From the NCBI GenBank assembly GCA_016721185.1, contig JADKIP010000014.1:248001-312000 (forward strand): a stretch of DNA of 64,000 nucleotides, read 5' to 3'. Made by a program: the position numbers and the translations under genes. A model generated the notes under the pieces. The model made no database searches, was not told the origin of the DNA, and worked only from the letters and a program-made list of their open reading frames with translations. This DNA is from Candidatus Dechloromonas phosphorivorans (GTDB taxonomy: Bacteria > Pseudomonadota > Gammaproteobacteria > Burkholderiales > Rhodocyclaceae). Positions 53,571 through 62,262 of the stretch are shown one piece after another. Every line of letters starts with the position of its first letter. Position 1 is the stretch's first letter.

Positions 53571-54782
53571 ATGGGTTGCGGCAATACATCCAAACCCGGT
53601 CTAACCAACCGGGTTTTTTCTTGTCTGGCAGGGGCTTTGCTGATCTGTTTTGGCCAGTATTCTCTGGCAGATGAGCAACCGGCTTTTACGCTTCAGGGCT
53701 TCGGCACCTTGGGTGCTGCGCGTACAACCAGTAACGAGGTTGAGTTTGTTCGTGATCTCTCACAACCACGTGGTGCTAGCCAGACTTGGGATGCCCGTGT
53801 CGATAGCGTGCTCGGTCTGCAAGCCAACTGGCAAATCAACCCTCAACTGGAAGCCGTTGCGCAGCTGGTCAGTCGCTACCGCTACGACAGAACATTCACA
53901 CCCGAGTTTTCCTGGGCCTATCTTAAATACGAACCCAGCCCGAATTTGAGTTTGCGTGCCGGGCGTCTGGGGACAGAGTTTTTCATGATGTCCGACTCGC
54001 GCCTGGTCGGCTATTCCTTCCTGACCGTGCGCCCGCCCGGCGATTTCTTCTGGTCGCTTCCTTTTTACAATATTGATGGTGCCGATGCGGCGCTTACTGT
54101 GCCGCTGGGCGATCACCTGTTACGTGGCAACCTGTTCTACGGTATTTCAAATGGCCAAATTCCGTTGGCTAAAAAACAGTGGAATATTGACGGCTCGGTA
54201 ATGGCTGGCGGCTACCTCGAATATCACGCTGGCGCTTGGCTTTTGCGCGCTAGTTACGCCAATCTTCGTTTCGAACACGATCTCCCTGTTCACGATGTTC
54301 TGCAGAACTATATGTCCGAGCCGCTAGTGACGCAGGCTGCGGCTTATCTTGCTACGGGGAATACTCGTAGCCATTATTACTCGCTCGGTGCGATCTACGA
54401 TAGCGGCCCCTGGCAACTGCAACTGATGCTCAATCATTGCGATCAAGGTAGCAATGCTTTTGAATCGTCGGATGCCGGCTATGTGCTCGCGGGCTATCGT
54501 ATTGCTTCAGTGACACCGTTTGTTGGCTATTCCTGGGCTTCCTCAGAAACGCGTGGAAATGCCTTGAACCCAGTGGTCGCTGCGATTATGGCCGATGCTC
54601 ATGTCGACCAGAAAACCACCATGATTGGCGCCCGCTGGGATCTGGTTCACAACATCGCGCTGAAGGCGCAATGGGATGCCATTCGCGGCGAGCCGACATC
54701 AATTTTTCCCTATCGCCAGGAAAGTGCCGGATGGTCAGGAAAGATGGATGTTTTTTCACTGACTATGGATTTCGTGTTTTAA
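53571..54782 (+). CDS. Outer-membrane porin-like protein
   Basis: 403 residues if started at 53571, three bases after the monooxygenase stop. A signal sequence (VFSCLAGALLICFGQYSLA) is followed by a beta-rich protein typical of porins (FTLQGFGTLGAARTTSN, WAYLKYEPSPNLSLRAGRLG, GKMDVFSLTMDFVF with C-terminal Phe). The N-terminus overlaps a terminator-like hairpin, so the true start may lie further downstream at a less common codon. It precedes a PstS-like gene by 3 bases; the pair probably takes up an anion together. Confidence 0.75.
   Translation: MGCGNTSKPGLTNRVFSCLAGALLICFGQYSLADEQPAFTLQGFGTLGAARTTSNEVEFVRDLSQPRGASQTWDARVDSVLGLQANWQINPQLEAVAQLVSRYRYDRTFTPEFSWAYLKYEPSPNLSLRAGRLGTEFFMMSDSRLVGYSFLTVRPPGDFFWSLPFYNIDGADAALTVPLGDHLLRGNLFYGISNGQIPLAKKQWNIDGSVMAGGYLEYHAGAWLLRASYANLRFEHDLPVHDVLQNYMSEPLVTQAAAYLATGNTRSHYYSLGAIYDSGPWQLQLMLNHCDQGSNAFESSDAGYVLAGYRIASVTPFVGYSWASSETRGNALNPVVAAIMADAHVDQKTTMIGARWDLVHNIALKAQWDAIRGEPTSIFPYRQESAGWSGKMDVFSLTMDFVF
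53592..53616 (+). terminator. Hairpin with T run inside the porin leader region
   Basis: AAACCCGGT (53592-53600) pairs perfectly with ACCGGGTTT (53608-53616) and runs into further T's and TTTCTT. It sits 24 bases after the stop of the monooxygenase gene. It overlaps the sequence read as the first 15 codons of the porin gene. It may terminate, or attenuate, transcription between the two. Confidence 0.7.
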
Positions 54783-54785
54783 ACC

Positions 54786-55223
54786 ATGAAGCTGAACCAG
54801 ATCCGCTCCCTGTTGATCTCTTGCTTGCTGCTCCTTTTGGCAGCGGCACCGGTCCAGGCTGAGCTGGTCGTTGTCGTCAATGCTCGTTGCGGGGTGGCTG
54901 CGATGTCGCGCAATGAAGTAATCAATATTTTCTTTGGCCGGAATCGTCAATTTTTTAACGGCGTTCAGGCCCAGCCGGTCGATATGGTGGATGCTCACCC
55001 GGATCGTGCGCGCTTTTACCACGCGCTGGTCGGTAAGGATTTGGCCGATATAAATGCGTATTGGTCACGCCAGGTCTTTTCCGGGCGCCAGCAATTGCCA
55101 CCAAAAATGCAAACATCAGAGGATGTTATGAAATGGATCGTCTCGCAACCTGGCGGTATTGGCTTCGTTGAGCTAGCCAAAGCGGACGCTCGGGTTCGTG
55201 TCGTTTACGAATTCAAACCCTGA
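54786..55223 (+). CDS. Small PstS-like periplasmic phosphate-binding protein
   Basis: 145 residues. Signal peptide ending near AAPVQA, then a short PBP-like domain (ELVVVVNARCGVAAMSRNEV, INIFFGRNRQFFNGVQAQPV, MKWIVSQPGGIGFVEL). It is about half the length of a classic PstS, a compact form found beside porins. It follows the porin gene by 3 bases. Ligand inferred from family only. Confidence 0.75.
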   Translation: MKLNQIRSLLISCLLLLLAAAPVQAELVVVVNARCGVAAMSRNEVINIFFGRNRQFFNGVQAQPVDMVDAHPDRARFYHALVGKDLADINAYWSRQVFSGRQQLPPKMQTSEDVMKWIVSQPGGIGFVELAKADARVRVVYEFKP

Positions 55224-55246
55224 ATTTTTCGCCTTGGAGTGACGCG

Positions 55247-55318
55247 GTGAACATTGAATTGATTGGGATGGTGATCATCTTTGTGGTCATTGCGGTAATT
55301 GTCATCAAGTCGCAATAG
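55247..55318 (+). CDS. Possible 23-residue single-helix membrane protein
   Basis: Starts at a GTG at 55247 with TTGGAG upstream. It encodes NIELIGMVIIFVVIAVIVIK followed by SQ and a stop. Nearly the whole chain is one hydrophobic helix with a basic C-terminal end. It lies 23 bases after the PstS-like gene in the same direction. Not a known family; the composition and ribosome binding site support it, its small size does not. Confidence 0.4.
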   Translation: MNIELIGMVIIFVVIAVIVIKSQ

Positions 55319-55390
55319 GTTGCCAGCAAACTGCATTTTTGTGCCAAACTTGAATTGAGTTTTTACCCATAAACAATAAAGGAGACAATC

Positions 55391-55831
55391 ATGCCCAATC
55401 GGCTTATTCAGGATATTCTTGCCCAGCGCAATTTGATTTCTGCTGACAAGGCGATGACCGTTCGCACGGCCTGCCAACTGATGGCCGAAAATAAAATCGG
55501 CGCGCTGCTCGTTCTTGAAGGCAAGCAGATCGTCGGGATTTTTACCGAACGCGACGCACTCAACAAGATTCTGGCGGCCAGTCTTGATCCTGATACGACA
55601 GTACTTTCTCAAGTGATGGTCGGCGAGCCGCAAACCATTCGTGCAGACAAACCCTTGGCTTATGCTTTGCACATGATGGCTGAAGGGGGGTTTCGCCATG
55701 TTCCCGTGGTTGATGGCAACGGTTGTCCTGTAGGAATGGTCTCAGCCAGAGATGCGCTTGGGCAGGATATTATCGAACTCGAGCGTGATATGAAGCGTCT
55801 GGAAGCGCTCGAAGGTTCAATCGGCTATTGA
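55391..55831 (+). CDS. CBS-domain pair protein
   Basis: 146 residues, two CBS domains back to back: MTVRTACQLMAENKIGALLV with VGIFTERDALNKILA, and LAYALHMMAEGGFRHVPVVD with GMVSARDALGQDI. These usually bind adenosine nucleotides. AAAGGAGA precedes the ATG. No other domain is attached. Converges with truC. Confidence 0.9.
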   Translation: MPNRLIQDILAQRNLISADKAMTVRTACQLMAENKIGALLVLEGKQIVGIFTERDALNKILAASLDPDTTVLSQVMVGEPQTIRADKPLAYALHMMAEGGFRHVPVVDGNGCPVGMVSARDALGQDIIELERDMKRLEALEGSIGY

Positions 55832-56568
55832 GTCGCAGCCCAGCCGAAGCGGGCCAGTATCGCGGCAAACTCGCCGGATACTGGCCTTTTTATTTCCAGG
55901 CGTTGACCGCTGACTGGGTGCTCGAAAGCCAGCTCTACGCAGGCGAGTAATAGGCGGTTGCAGTCAAGATTTTCGGCAAAATAGCGATTATGTTTCCCCT
56001 TGCCGTGGGTCGCATCGCCAATGATCGGGTGGGCGATATGTTTCATATGGCGGCGAAGTTGATGGCGACGGCCCGTAATCGGCTCCAGTTCAACGAGTGC
56101 GTAACGGCTGCTCGGATAACGGTCTACCGCGACGGGTAGCTCTATTTCCGCCAATTTTCGGAAGTGAGTCAAGGCATCCTGCGGTTCCATGCTGCTTTGC
56201 GCGCCTCGGAACTCATAAGGGTCGCGCTGGCGGGTCAGTGGATGATCAATGATTCCCTCTGAGGGCGGATAGCCGCGAACCACGGCGAGATAACGTTTTT
56301 TAACTGTGCCTGCCTCGAATTGCTTGCCCAGCGCGCTGGCATTTTCGGCGTTCAGGCCGAACAACAGGATGCCGGATGTGCCGCGATCCAAGCGGTGTGC
56401 CGCCCAAACCCGCTGACCAATCTGGTCGCGTAACATCTGAATGGCAAAGCGCGTTTCGTGGCGATCGATTTCGGAGCGATGAACAAGAAGACCTGGCGGC
56501 TTGTCAATGACGATCAGGTGCTCATCCCGGTAAAGAATGGGCAGGGGGTCGGGCAGCAATTCAGGCAA
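55825..56568 (-). CDS. truC: tRNA pseudouridine(65) synthase TruC
   Basis: 247 residues if started at the TTG at 56568, overlapping the end of the upstream lyase gene; a longer frame reaching 56832 only shadows that gene. The RluA-like fold has the catalytic Asp in AAHRLDRGTSGILLFG, plus ILYRDEHLIVIDKPPGLLVH and ALVELEPITGRRHQLRRHMK, which closely match E. coli TruC. Start codon uncertain. Confidence 0.87.
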   Translation of the reverse strand: MPELLPDPLPILYRDEHLIVIDKPPGLLVHRSEIDRHETRFAIQMLRDQIGQRVWAAHRLDRGTSGILLFGLNAENASALGKQFEAGTVKKRYLAVVRGYPPSEGIIDHPLTRQRDPYEFRGAQSSMEPQDALTHFRKLAEIELPVAVDRYPSSRYALVELEPITGRRHQLRRHMKHIAHPIIGDATHGKGKHNRYFAENLDCNRLLLACVELAFEHPVSGQRLEIKRPVSGEFAAILARFGWAATQ

Positions 56569-57544
56569 AGAAGCGACTCTTGGCCTCGGTTGGAATCTGC
56601 ATACCGGTGACGTGAGCGCGTTCCAGTAATGCCCAGTAATAGCGGTAGGAGGCGCGGTCGTGCAGTTTGCCAGCGTGTTGTATCGGTCCCCAGTCTTTAT
56701 CTTGGGCGGCAATGAGGATTTCAGCGGCGGACTGTACCTCCGAAAAGTCCGGGCGCATTGCCTCAACGATCGGGATGATCTGGTTGGGGTGAATGCTCCA
56801 CATGCGCAGATAGCCAAATTCAGTTCGGGCACGACGCGCGTCGTTGCCGATATATTCGATATCTTTCAATTCAGTGGTGACGTTATGTGAAGGTACGACA
56901 CCGCAAGCGATTGCTGCAGCACTGATTTCGCATTTGGCACGGGCGATCAGCGGGTGATCAAACTGCCCGGGACTCTTCATTGCGCTGCCCGGAATGGCGC
57001 CGTGGTGGCCGGAGACAAAATCCATCAGGCCAAAGTCCAGGCTCTCGACACCGGGGAGGGCAGCGATTTCCCACACTTCACGGAGTGCACCGTGGGTTTC
57101 AATCAGCACGTGTACCGGAATCCTGCGGTCAACCCCGAAATTAAGCTCAATTTCACGCAAAGCTTCAATCTGGACTTGAACATCACCGACGCTGCAGGGC
57201 TTGGGGAGCGTGATGAAGGGTAGGCGGTTACCGGCAATGCGGACAAGGATCTCCATGTCCTGCCGCCAGTGTGGATGCGTTACGTCGTGGATGCGGGCGC
57301 CAACGCGATTGAACAGGTTATCTGCCGACATGATGAGGTTGGCGGCCATTTCAGCGTGTTCACGTTCTGCCCCGGCATGGGCGCCATCTTCACAGTCGCA
57401 AGTGATATCGAAAATTGGCCCAAGCTCTTTTTGCAAGAGCAGGGCTTTTCGCATCAACTTTTCCGAGCCGGCGTAATGGTCGACCGCAGGAAGAACGGGA
57501 AAAGGCTTTTCGCCAGCAAATAGAATGGTCTGGGGATGGCGCAT
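56561..57544 (-). CDS. CoA-ester lyase of the HpcH/HpaI-CitE family (malyl-CoA lyase-like)
   Basis: 327 residues from the ATG at 57544 (MRHPQTILFAGEKPFPVLPA). Mg-dependent TIM barrel with FDITCDCEDGAHAGAEREHA, RLPFITLPKPCSVGDVQVQI, IETHGALREVWEIAALPGVE and SLDFGLMDFVSGHHGAIPG. The family cleaves malyl-CoA or methylmalyl-CoA type esters to glyoxylate plus an acyl-CoA. Position next to mdh fits a malate/glyoxylate role, but the substrate is not certain. truC overlaps its stop. Confidence 0.8.
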   Translation of the reverse strand: MRHPQTILFAGEKPFPVLPAVDHYAGSEKLMRKALLLQKELGPIFDITCDCEDGAHAGAEREHAEMAANLIMSADNLFNRVGARIHDVTHPHWRQDMEILVRIAGNRLPFITLPKPCSVGDVQVQIEALREIELNFGVDRRIPVHVLIETHGALREVWEIAALPGVESLDFGLMDFVSGHHGAIPGSAMKSPGQFDHPLIARAKCEISAAAIACGVVPSHNVTTELKDIEYIGNDARRARTEFGYLRMWSIHPNQIIPIVEAMRPDFSEVQSAAEILIAAQDKDWGPIQHAGKLHDRASYRYYWALLERAHVTGMQIPTEAKSRFFA

Positions 57545-57590
57545 ATTAGTCGTTAGCAGGAAGTTGTCAGGATCGAGAGGTAAAAACAAA

Positions 57591-57619
57591 AAGGGCCGCG
57601 GTATTTTACCGCGGCCCTT
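57591..57619. terminator. Bidirectional terminator between CoA lyase gene and mdh
   Basis: Perfect 13-bp stem AAGGGCCGCGGTA (57591-57603) with TACCGCGGCCCTT (57607-57619) and loop TTT, followed by GCTTTT. mdh reads into it from the right. Confidence 0.88.
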
Positions 57620-57657
57620 GCTTTTGCTCGCTGCTAGTAGCTAACAGCTAAGCCCTA

Positions 57658-58644
57658 TCAGAGCATGCTCTTGACGGCTTCAGCTTCGTCGGTCAGTTCC
57701 TTGAGCGTGAAGTTCATCTTTTCACGGCTGTACTCGTCGATTTCCAGGCCCTGAATAATCTTGAATGAGCCACCCTTGCACTCGCATGGGAAGCCATAAA
57801 CGATGCCAGCCGGAATGTCATAGGAGCCATCGGAAGGTACGCCCATCGTGACCCAGTCGCTGGAGCCGAGGACCCAGTCATGAACGTGGTCGATGGCAGC
57901 ATTGGCAGCGGATGCTGCCGAAGACAGGCCGCGGGCTTCGATGATCGCAGCGCCGCGCTTGCCGACGGTCGGCAGGAAGACGTCGTTGTTCCAGGCGTGA
58001 TCGTTGATCAGGGCCTTGACGTTGTCGCCGTTGGATTCACAGTTGCGATAGTCGGCGTACATCGTCGGGGAATGGTTGCCCCAAACGACCAGCTTCTTGA
58101 AAGAAGAAACCGGGCGACCGGCTTTTTCTGCCAGTTGCGACAGCGCACGGTTGTGATCCAGACGCAGCATGCCGTGGTAGTTGTTCGGGTTGGTACGGCC
58201 AACTTTTTTGGCGGCAGCGGCGGCGATGTAGGCATTGGTGTTGCACGGGTTGCCAACGACCAGAACCTTGACGTTTTCGTTAGCGTTCTCGGCAATGGCC
58301 TTGCCCTGGACGGTAAAGATGGCGCCATTGGCGGTCAGCAGGTCGGCACGTTCCATGCCCTTGGTGCGCGGACGGGCGCCAACCAGCAAGCAGACGTCAG
58401 CATCCTTGAAAGCAACGTTCGGGTCATCGGTGGCGACCATGCCGGCGAGCAGCGGGAAGGCGCAGTCGTCAAGTTCCATCATGACGCCCTTGACGGCTTG
58501 CTGAGCCTGCGGCAGGTCGAGTAGCTGAAGAATGACCGGCTGGTCTTTGCCGAGCATTTCGCCGGAGGCAATGCGGAACAGCAGGCTATAACCGATTTGG
58601 CCGGCTGCGCCGGTAATGGCAACGCGCATGGGTGCTTTGGACAT
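57658..58644 (-). CDS. mdh: Malate dehydrogenase
   Basis: 328 residues, normal length for the long-type MDH. NAD-binding ITGAAGQIGYSLLFRIASGE, substrate Arg residues in VGARPRTKGMERADLL, GNPCNTNAYIA, catalytic GNHSPTMYADY and LDHNRALSQLAEKAG. TCA-cycle enzyme. Divergent from the GntR regulator that heads the sdh cluster. Confidence 0.95.
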   Translation of the reverse strand: MSKAPMRVAITGAAGQIGYSLLFRIASGEMLGKDQPVILQLLDLPQAQQAVKGVMMELDDCAFPLLAGMVATDDPNVAFKDADVCLLVGARPRTKGMERADLLTANGAIFTVQGKAIAENANENVKVLVVGNPCNTNAYIAAAAAKKVGRTNPNNYHGMLRLDHNRALSQLAEKAGRPVSSFKKLVVWGNHSPTMYADYRNCESNGDNVKALINDHAWNNDVFLPTVGKRGAAIIEARGLSSAASAANAAIDHVHDWVLGSSDWVTMGVPSDGSYDIPAGIVYGFPCECKGGSFKIIQGLEIDEYSREKMNFTLKELTDEAEAVKSML

Positions 58645-58783
58645 GTATCGCTCCTGTATGAAACAGCGTGGTTAAAATTATTCGAATCTGCTCGAGTGCC
58701 GTTCCTTTTTGGAACTTTTCGCGGCCGGCACGACAAGGGAATTATGTTAGAAGTTCAGCGTCCTACTGTCAATTCATCATGTG

Positions 58784-58795
58784 TCTTATATAAGA
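58784..58795. promoter_or_regulatory. Palindromic operator candidate between mdh and gntR
   Basis: TCTTATATAAGA is a perfect 12-bp palindrome in the divergent mdh/gntR gap, with GTG on its left and TAAC on its right. Its AT-rich two-fold symmetry suits binding by the adjacent HutC-type GntR regulator. It would let that protein control its own gene and perhaps mdh. Confidence 0.5.
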
Positions 58796-58842
58796 TAACT
58801 TTTCATGGACGCTTGATTAAAATTGTGCTGAAATTTCAATCC

Positions 58843-59598
58843 ATGACTCGTGACGCATCCCGCCCCTCCTTTCGCGTCGCATCGCCGACCTTTAGTCCGC
58901 TTTATCGCCAGATCAAGGAATTCTTGATCCGAAGTCTGGAGGAGGGTGAATGGGGGCCGGGCGAGGCCATTCCCAGTGAGGGGGAGTTGGCTGCACGTTT
59001 CAATGTGAGTCAGGGAACGGTGCGCAAGGCGGTTGATGAGATGGCTGCCGACAATCTTCTAGTTCGTCGGCAGGGCAAAGGGACCTTTGTCGCAACACAT
59101 GATGATCCGCGTTCCTTTTATCGTTTTTTGCGTTTGGTGCCTGATGACGGTGCTGCTACCCACGCCGTCAGTGATCCGTTTTCCTGCAAGGTTCAGGAGG
59201 CTACGCCAGAGGTTTCGGCTGCCTTGGGTCTGGCGGTAGGTGCAAAGGTTGTTTGTGTAGAGCGTCTTTTGCGCTTCAGTGGTAATCCGGTTGTTTTTGA
59301 CCAGATTTACCTGGTGGCTGATTTGTTCCCTGGTCTGGAATTGGAAAAACTGCTCGGCGGAGATCGCTCTTTGTATAGTCAGTTTGAAAATGACTACGGA
59401 GTGCGCATGATCAATGCGGAAGAACATTTGCGTGCGGTTGCTGCAGATGCGCGTAGTGCAAGTCTGCTTGGTGTTAACGAGGGGGATCCTTTGTTGCTTG
59501 TGGAGCGCACCGCCTATAGCTATGGCAACAAACCGGTTGAGTGGCGGCGTGGCTTGTACTGCACGCGTCATCACTACTATCGGAATGACCTTGGATGA
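58843..59598 (+). CDS. GntR-family (HutC subfamily) transcriptional regulator
   Basis: 251 residues from the ATG at 58843. N-terminal winged helix (FSPLYRQIKEFLIRSLEEGE, ELAARFNVSQGTVRKAVDEM, RRQGKGTFV) and C-terminal UTRA ligand domain (VVCVERLLRFSGNPVVFDQI, PLLLVERTAYSYGNKPVEWR). It lies directly upstream of sdhCDAB, so it probably responds to a TCA intermediate and controls these genes. Ligand and targets are inferred from position. Confidence 0.88.
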   Translation: MTRDASRPSFRVASPTFSPLYRQIKEFLIRSLEEGEWGPGEAIPSEGELAARFNVSQGTVRKAVDEMAADNLLVRRQGKGTFVATHDDPRSFYRFLRLVPDDGAATHAVSDPFSCKVQEATPEVSAALGLAVGAKVVCVERLLRFSGNPVVFDQIYLVADLFPGLELEKLLGGDRSLYSQFENDYGVRMINAEEHLRAVAADARSASLLGVNEGDPLLLVERTAYSYGNKPVEWRRGLYCTRHHYYRNDLG

Positions 59599-59665
59599 GA
59601 GGGCTAGTCCCTTTGGAGTAGGCTTGAAAACGCCCACCTAGGCGACTTTAGGTAAATTTTGAATG

Positions 59666-59671
59666 TATAAT
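59666..59671 (+). promoter_or_regulatory. Candidate -10 box for the sdh operon
   Basis: TATAAT lies 62 bases before sdhC in the gap after gntR. No good -35 box is visible at the right distance, which fits an activator-dependent or regulated promoter. Confidence 0.4.
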
Positions 59672-59732
59672 TATGGCTCTTTTCAAACGACGTACAAGCG
59701 GTTAGCCGCACCATTACGCGAGGATGACGTTC

Positions 59733-60119
59733 ATGGCAGAATCGACCATCAAGAAACGTCCAAAAAACTTGGACTTGGCTTCAATAAGGTTGCCTTTGGC
59801 GGGCAAGGTTTCCATTCTTCACCGCGTCAGTGGTGCAGGTATGTTTCTCTGTTTTCCACTGATGCTCTGGCTTTTTTCGGCCAGTGTGACTTCGGTGGAA
59901 AGTTTCGCCACCTTCAAATCAGTTTTTGCGAGTTTGCCGGCAAAAGTCGTCATGGCCGGGTTGCTCTGGGCATTCATTCATCACTTCTGTGCGGGCATTC
60001 GTTTTCTGTTGCTCGATATGCACATTGGTATTGAAAAAGAAGCCTCTCGCAAGTCTGCAGCCGTTGTGCTGGCGGTCAGTATTCCACTGACCCTGATTTT
60101 CTGGGGGATTTTGCTGTGA
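59733..60119 (+). CDS. sdhC: Succinate dehydrogenase cytochrome b556 subunit
   Basis: 128 residues from the ATG at 59733. Three membrane helices; haem and quinone region HRVSGAGMFLCFPLML and WAFIHHFCAGIRFLLLDMH. Membrane anchor of complex II. Overlaps sdhD by 4 bases. Confidence 0.93.
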   Translation: MAESTIKKRPKNLDLASIRLPLAGKVSILHRVSGAGMFLCFPLMLWLFSASVTSVESFATFKSVFASLPAKVVMAGLLWAFIHHFCAGIRFLLLDMHIGIEKEASRKSAAVVLAVSIPLTLIFWGILL

Positions 60120-60463
60120 TCAACCGTACTGTTGTTGGTGCCCATTACGGACTCAAGGACTGGATCATCCAGCGTGCTACAGCGGTCATTATGGCGGTCT
60201 ACTCCACGCTGATGCTTGCCGTGCTGTTGATTGTCCGTCCGGGTACTTTTGAGGCTTGGCAAGGATTGTTTGCCAATGGCGTCATCAAGTTCCTGACCTT
60301 CCTGTTCTTCGTTAGTCTTTTCTATCACGCATGGATTGGCATCCGTGATATTTGGATGGACTACGTCAAGCCGACTGGCCTTCGCTTGGGCTTGCATGTG
60401 CTGACTGTTACCTTGCTGGTGGGCTACACCGCGTGGGCTGCTGCGATTCTCTGGAGGCTGTAA
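60116..60463 (+). CDS. sdhD: Succinate dehydrogenase hydrophobic anchor subunit
   Basis: 115 residues, three membrane helices. LKDWIIQRATAVIMAVYS at the start, and YHAWIGIRDIWMDYVKP with the conserved His and Asp near the haem/quinone site. Starts with ATG overlapping the sdhC stop. Confidence 0.93.
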   Translation: MINRTVVGAHYGLKDWIIQRATAVIMAVYSTLMLAVLLIVRPGTFEAWQGLFANGVIKFLTFLFFVSLFYHAWIGIRDIWMDYVKPTGLRLGLHVLTVTLLVGYTAWAAAILWRL

Positions 60464-60465
60464 GC

Positions 60466-62250
60466 GTGAGTATTCCTATTCTGAAGTTTGACGCAGTGAT
60501 CGTTGGTGCCGGTGGTGCTGGTCTGCGTTCTGCAATTCAATTGTCTGAAGCCGGTCTTAAAACGGCTGTGCTTTCAAAGGTTTTCCCTACACGTTCGCAC
60601 ACCGTTGCGGCGCAAGGTGGCGTGGCTGCTTCGCTGGGTAATTCGGAGGAGGATCATTGGCATTGGCACATGTACGATACCGTCAAAGGCTCCGACTGGC
60701 TCGGCGATCAGGACGCGATTGAGTTCATGTGCAAAAAAGCCAACGAAGTGGTCGTTGAGCTCGAACACTACGGAATGCCTTTTGATCGCACCGATAACGG
60801 CAAGATCTATCAGCGCCCGTTCGGTGGTCATATGTCCAATTTCGGCGAAAAGCCGGTGCGCCGTTCCTGTGCCGCGGCTGACCGTACCGGTCACGCCATG
60901 CTGCATGCGATGTATCAGCGCAACGTCAAGGCCAATACTCAGTTCTTCGTTGAATGGATGGCGCTGGACCTGATTCGCGATAGCGAAGGGCATGTTCTCG
61001 GCGTTACTGCCATGGAAATGGAAACCGGCCAGATCGTGATCTTCCACGCTCGTGCCACCATTTTTGCTACTGGCGGCGCTGGTCGTATTTATTATTCTTC
61101 TACCAATGCCTTTATCAATACTGGCGATGGTTTGGGTATGGCAGCGCGTGCTGGTATTCCGCTCGAAGACATGGAATTCTGGCAATTCCACCCGACCGGT
61201 GTTGCTGGTGCGGGCGTACTGATTACCGAAGGCGTGCGTGGTGAAGGTGGCATTCTGCGTAACAGCAGCAAAGAGCGCTTCATGGAGCGCTATGCACCAA
61301 ATGCCAAGGATCTGGCTTCCCGTGACGTGGTTTCCCGCGCCATGGCGACTGAAATCAAGGAGGGTCGTGGCTGTGGCGTGAATAAGGATTACGTGCTACT
61401 CGACGTAACACACCTTGATCCTGCAACGATCATGAAGCGTTTGCCAGGTATTCGTGAAATCGGTATTCAGTTTGCTGGTGTCGATTGTATTAAAGAGCCG
61501 TTGCCGGTGGTTCCGACCTGCCATTACCAGATGGGTGGTATTCCTACGCATTATTCGGGTCGTGTTGTGATGCCGCAAGGTGGTGACATGTCTGCCGTTG
61601 TTCCTGGCTTCTATGCCGGCGGTGAGTGTGCCTGTGCTTCGGTACATGGTGCCAATCGCCTAGGTACAAATTCTCTGCTAGACCTGCTGGTTTTTGGTAA
61701 ATCGGCCGGTGATTCCGCGGTTGAGGATTTGAAAGGCGGACGCGCTCATCGTGATCTACCGAAGGATGCAGGAGATCTGGCTCTGGAACGTATCAGTGCA
61801 ATCGACAATCGCAAAGGCGGCGCCAGCGTTGCCGAGACGCGTTTGGCGATGCAACGCACCATGCAGGATCATGCAGGGGTTTTCCGTTTTGGTGACATGC
61901 TCAAACAGGGGGTCACCAAGATTCTCGAAGTTGAGAAGGCTGCGCGCCAAATGGAGATCAAGGATAAATCCAAAGTCTGGAATACTGCTCGTATTGAAGC
62001 CCTTGAGACAGAGAACCTGATTGAAGTTGCCAAGGCAACCATGATCTCTGCCGAAGCCCGTAAGGAATCCCGTGGTGCCCACGTCCGAGATGATGCACCG
62101 GATACCGCCGAGTTTCCGAATGGTCGGAATGATGCCGAGTGGCTCAAGCACACCCTGTATTTCCCGCAGGATAACAAGATCATGTACAAGCCGGTCAATA
62201 TGCAACCCTTGACCGTCGAGGCTATCGAGCTCAAGACGCGCTCGTACTAA
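60466..62250 (+). CDS. sdhA: Succinate dehydrogenase flavoprotein subunit
   Basis: 594 residues from the GTG at 60466, which has GGAGG in the end of sdhD; the frame extends upstream but only as overlap. FAD site VIVGAGGAGLRSAIQLSEAG, covalent flavin His in RSHTVAAQGGVAASLG, and active-site regions QFHPTGVAGAGVLITEGVRG and GLYAGGECA-like FYAGGECACASVHGANRLG. Oxidises succinate to fumarate. Confidence 0.96.
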   Translation: MSIPILKFDAVIVGAGGAGLRSAIQLSEAGLKTAVLSKVFPTRSHTVAAQGGVAASLGNSEEDHWHWHMYDTVKGSDWLGDQDAIEFMCKKANEVVVELEHYGMPFDRTDNGKIYQRPFGGHMSNFGEKPVRRSCAAADRTGHAMLHAMYQRNVKANTQFFVEWMALDLIRDSEGHVLGVTAMEMETGQIVIFHARATIFATGGAGRIYYSSTNAFINTGDGLGMAARAGIPLEDMEFWQFHPTGVAGAGVLITEGVRGEGGILRNSSKERFMERYAPNAKDLASRDVVSRAMATEIKEGRGCGVNKDYVLLDVTHLDPATIMKRLPGIREIGIQFAGVDCIKEPLPVVPTCHYQMGGIPTHYSGRVVMPQGGDMSAVVPGFYAGGECACASVHGANRLGTNSLLDLLVFGKSAGDSAVEDLKGGRAHRDLPKDAGDLALERISAIDNRKGGASVAETRLAMQRTMQDHAGVFRFGDMLKQGVTKILEVEKAARQMEIKDKSKVWNTARIEALETENLIEVAKATMISAEARKESRGAHVRDDAPDTAEFPNGRNDAEWLKHTLYFPQDNKIMYKPVNMQPLTVEAIELKTRSY

Positions 62251-62262
62251 TTGGAGATCAGA

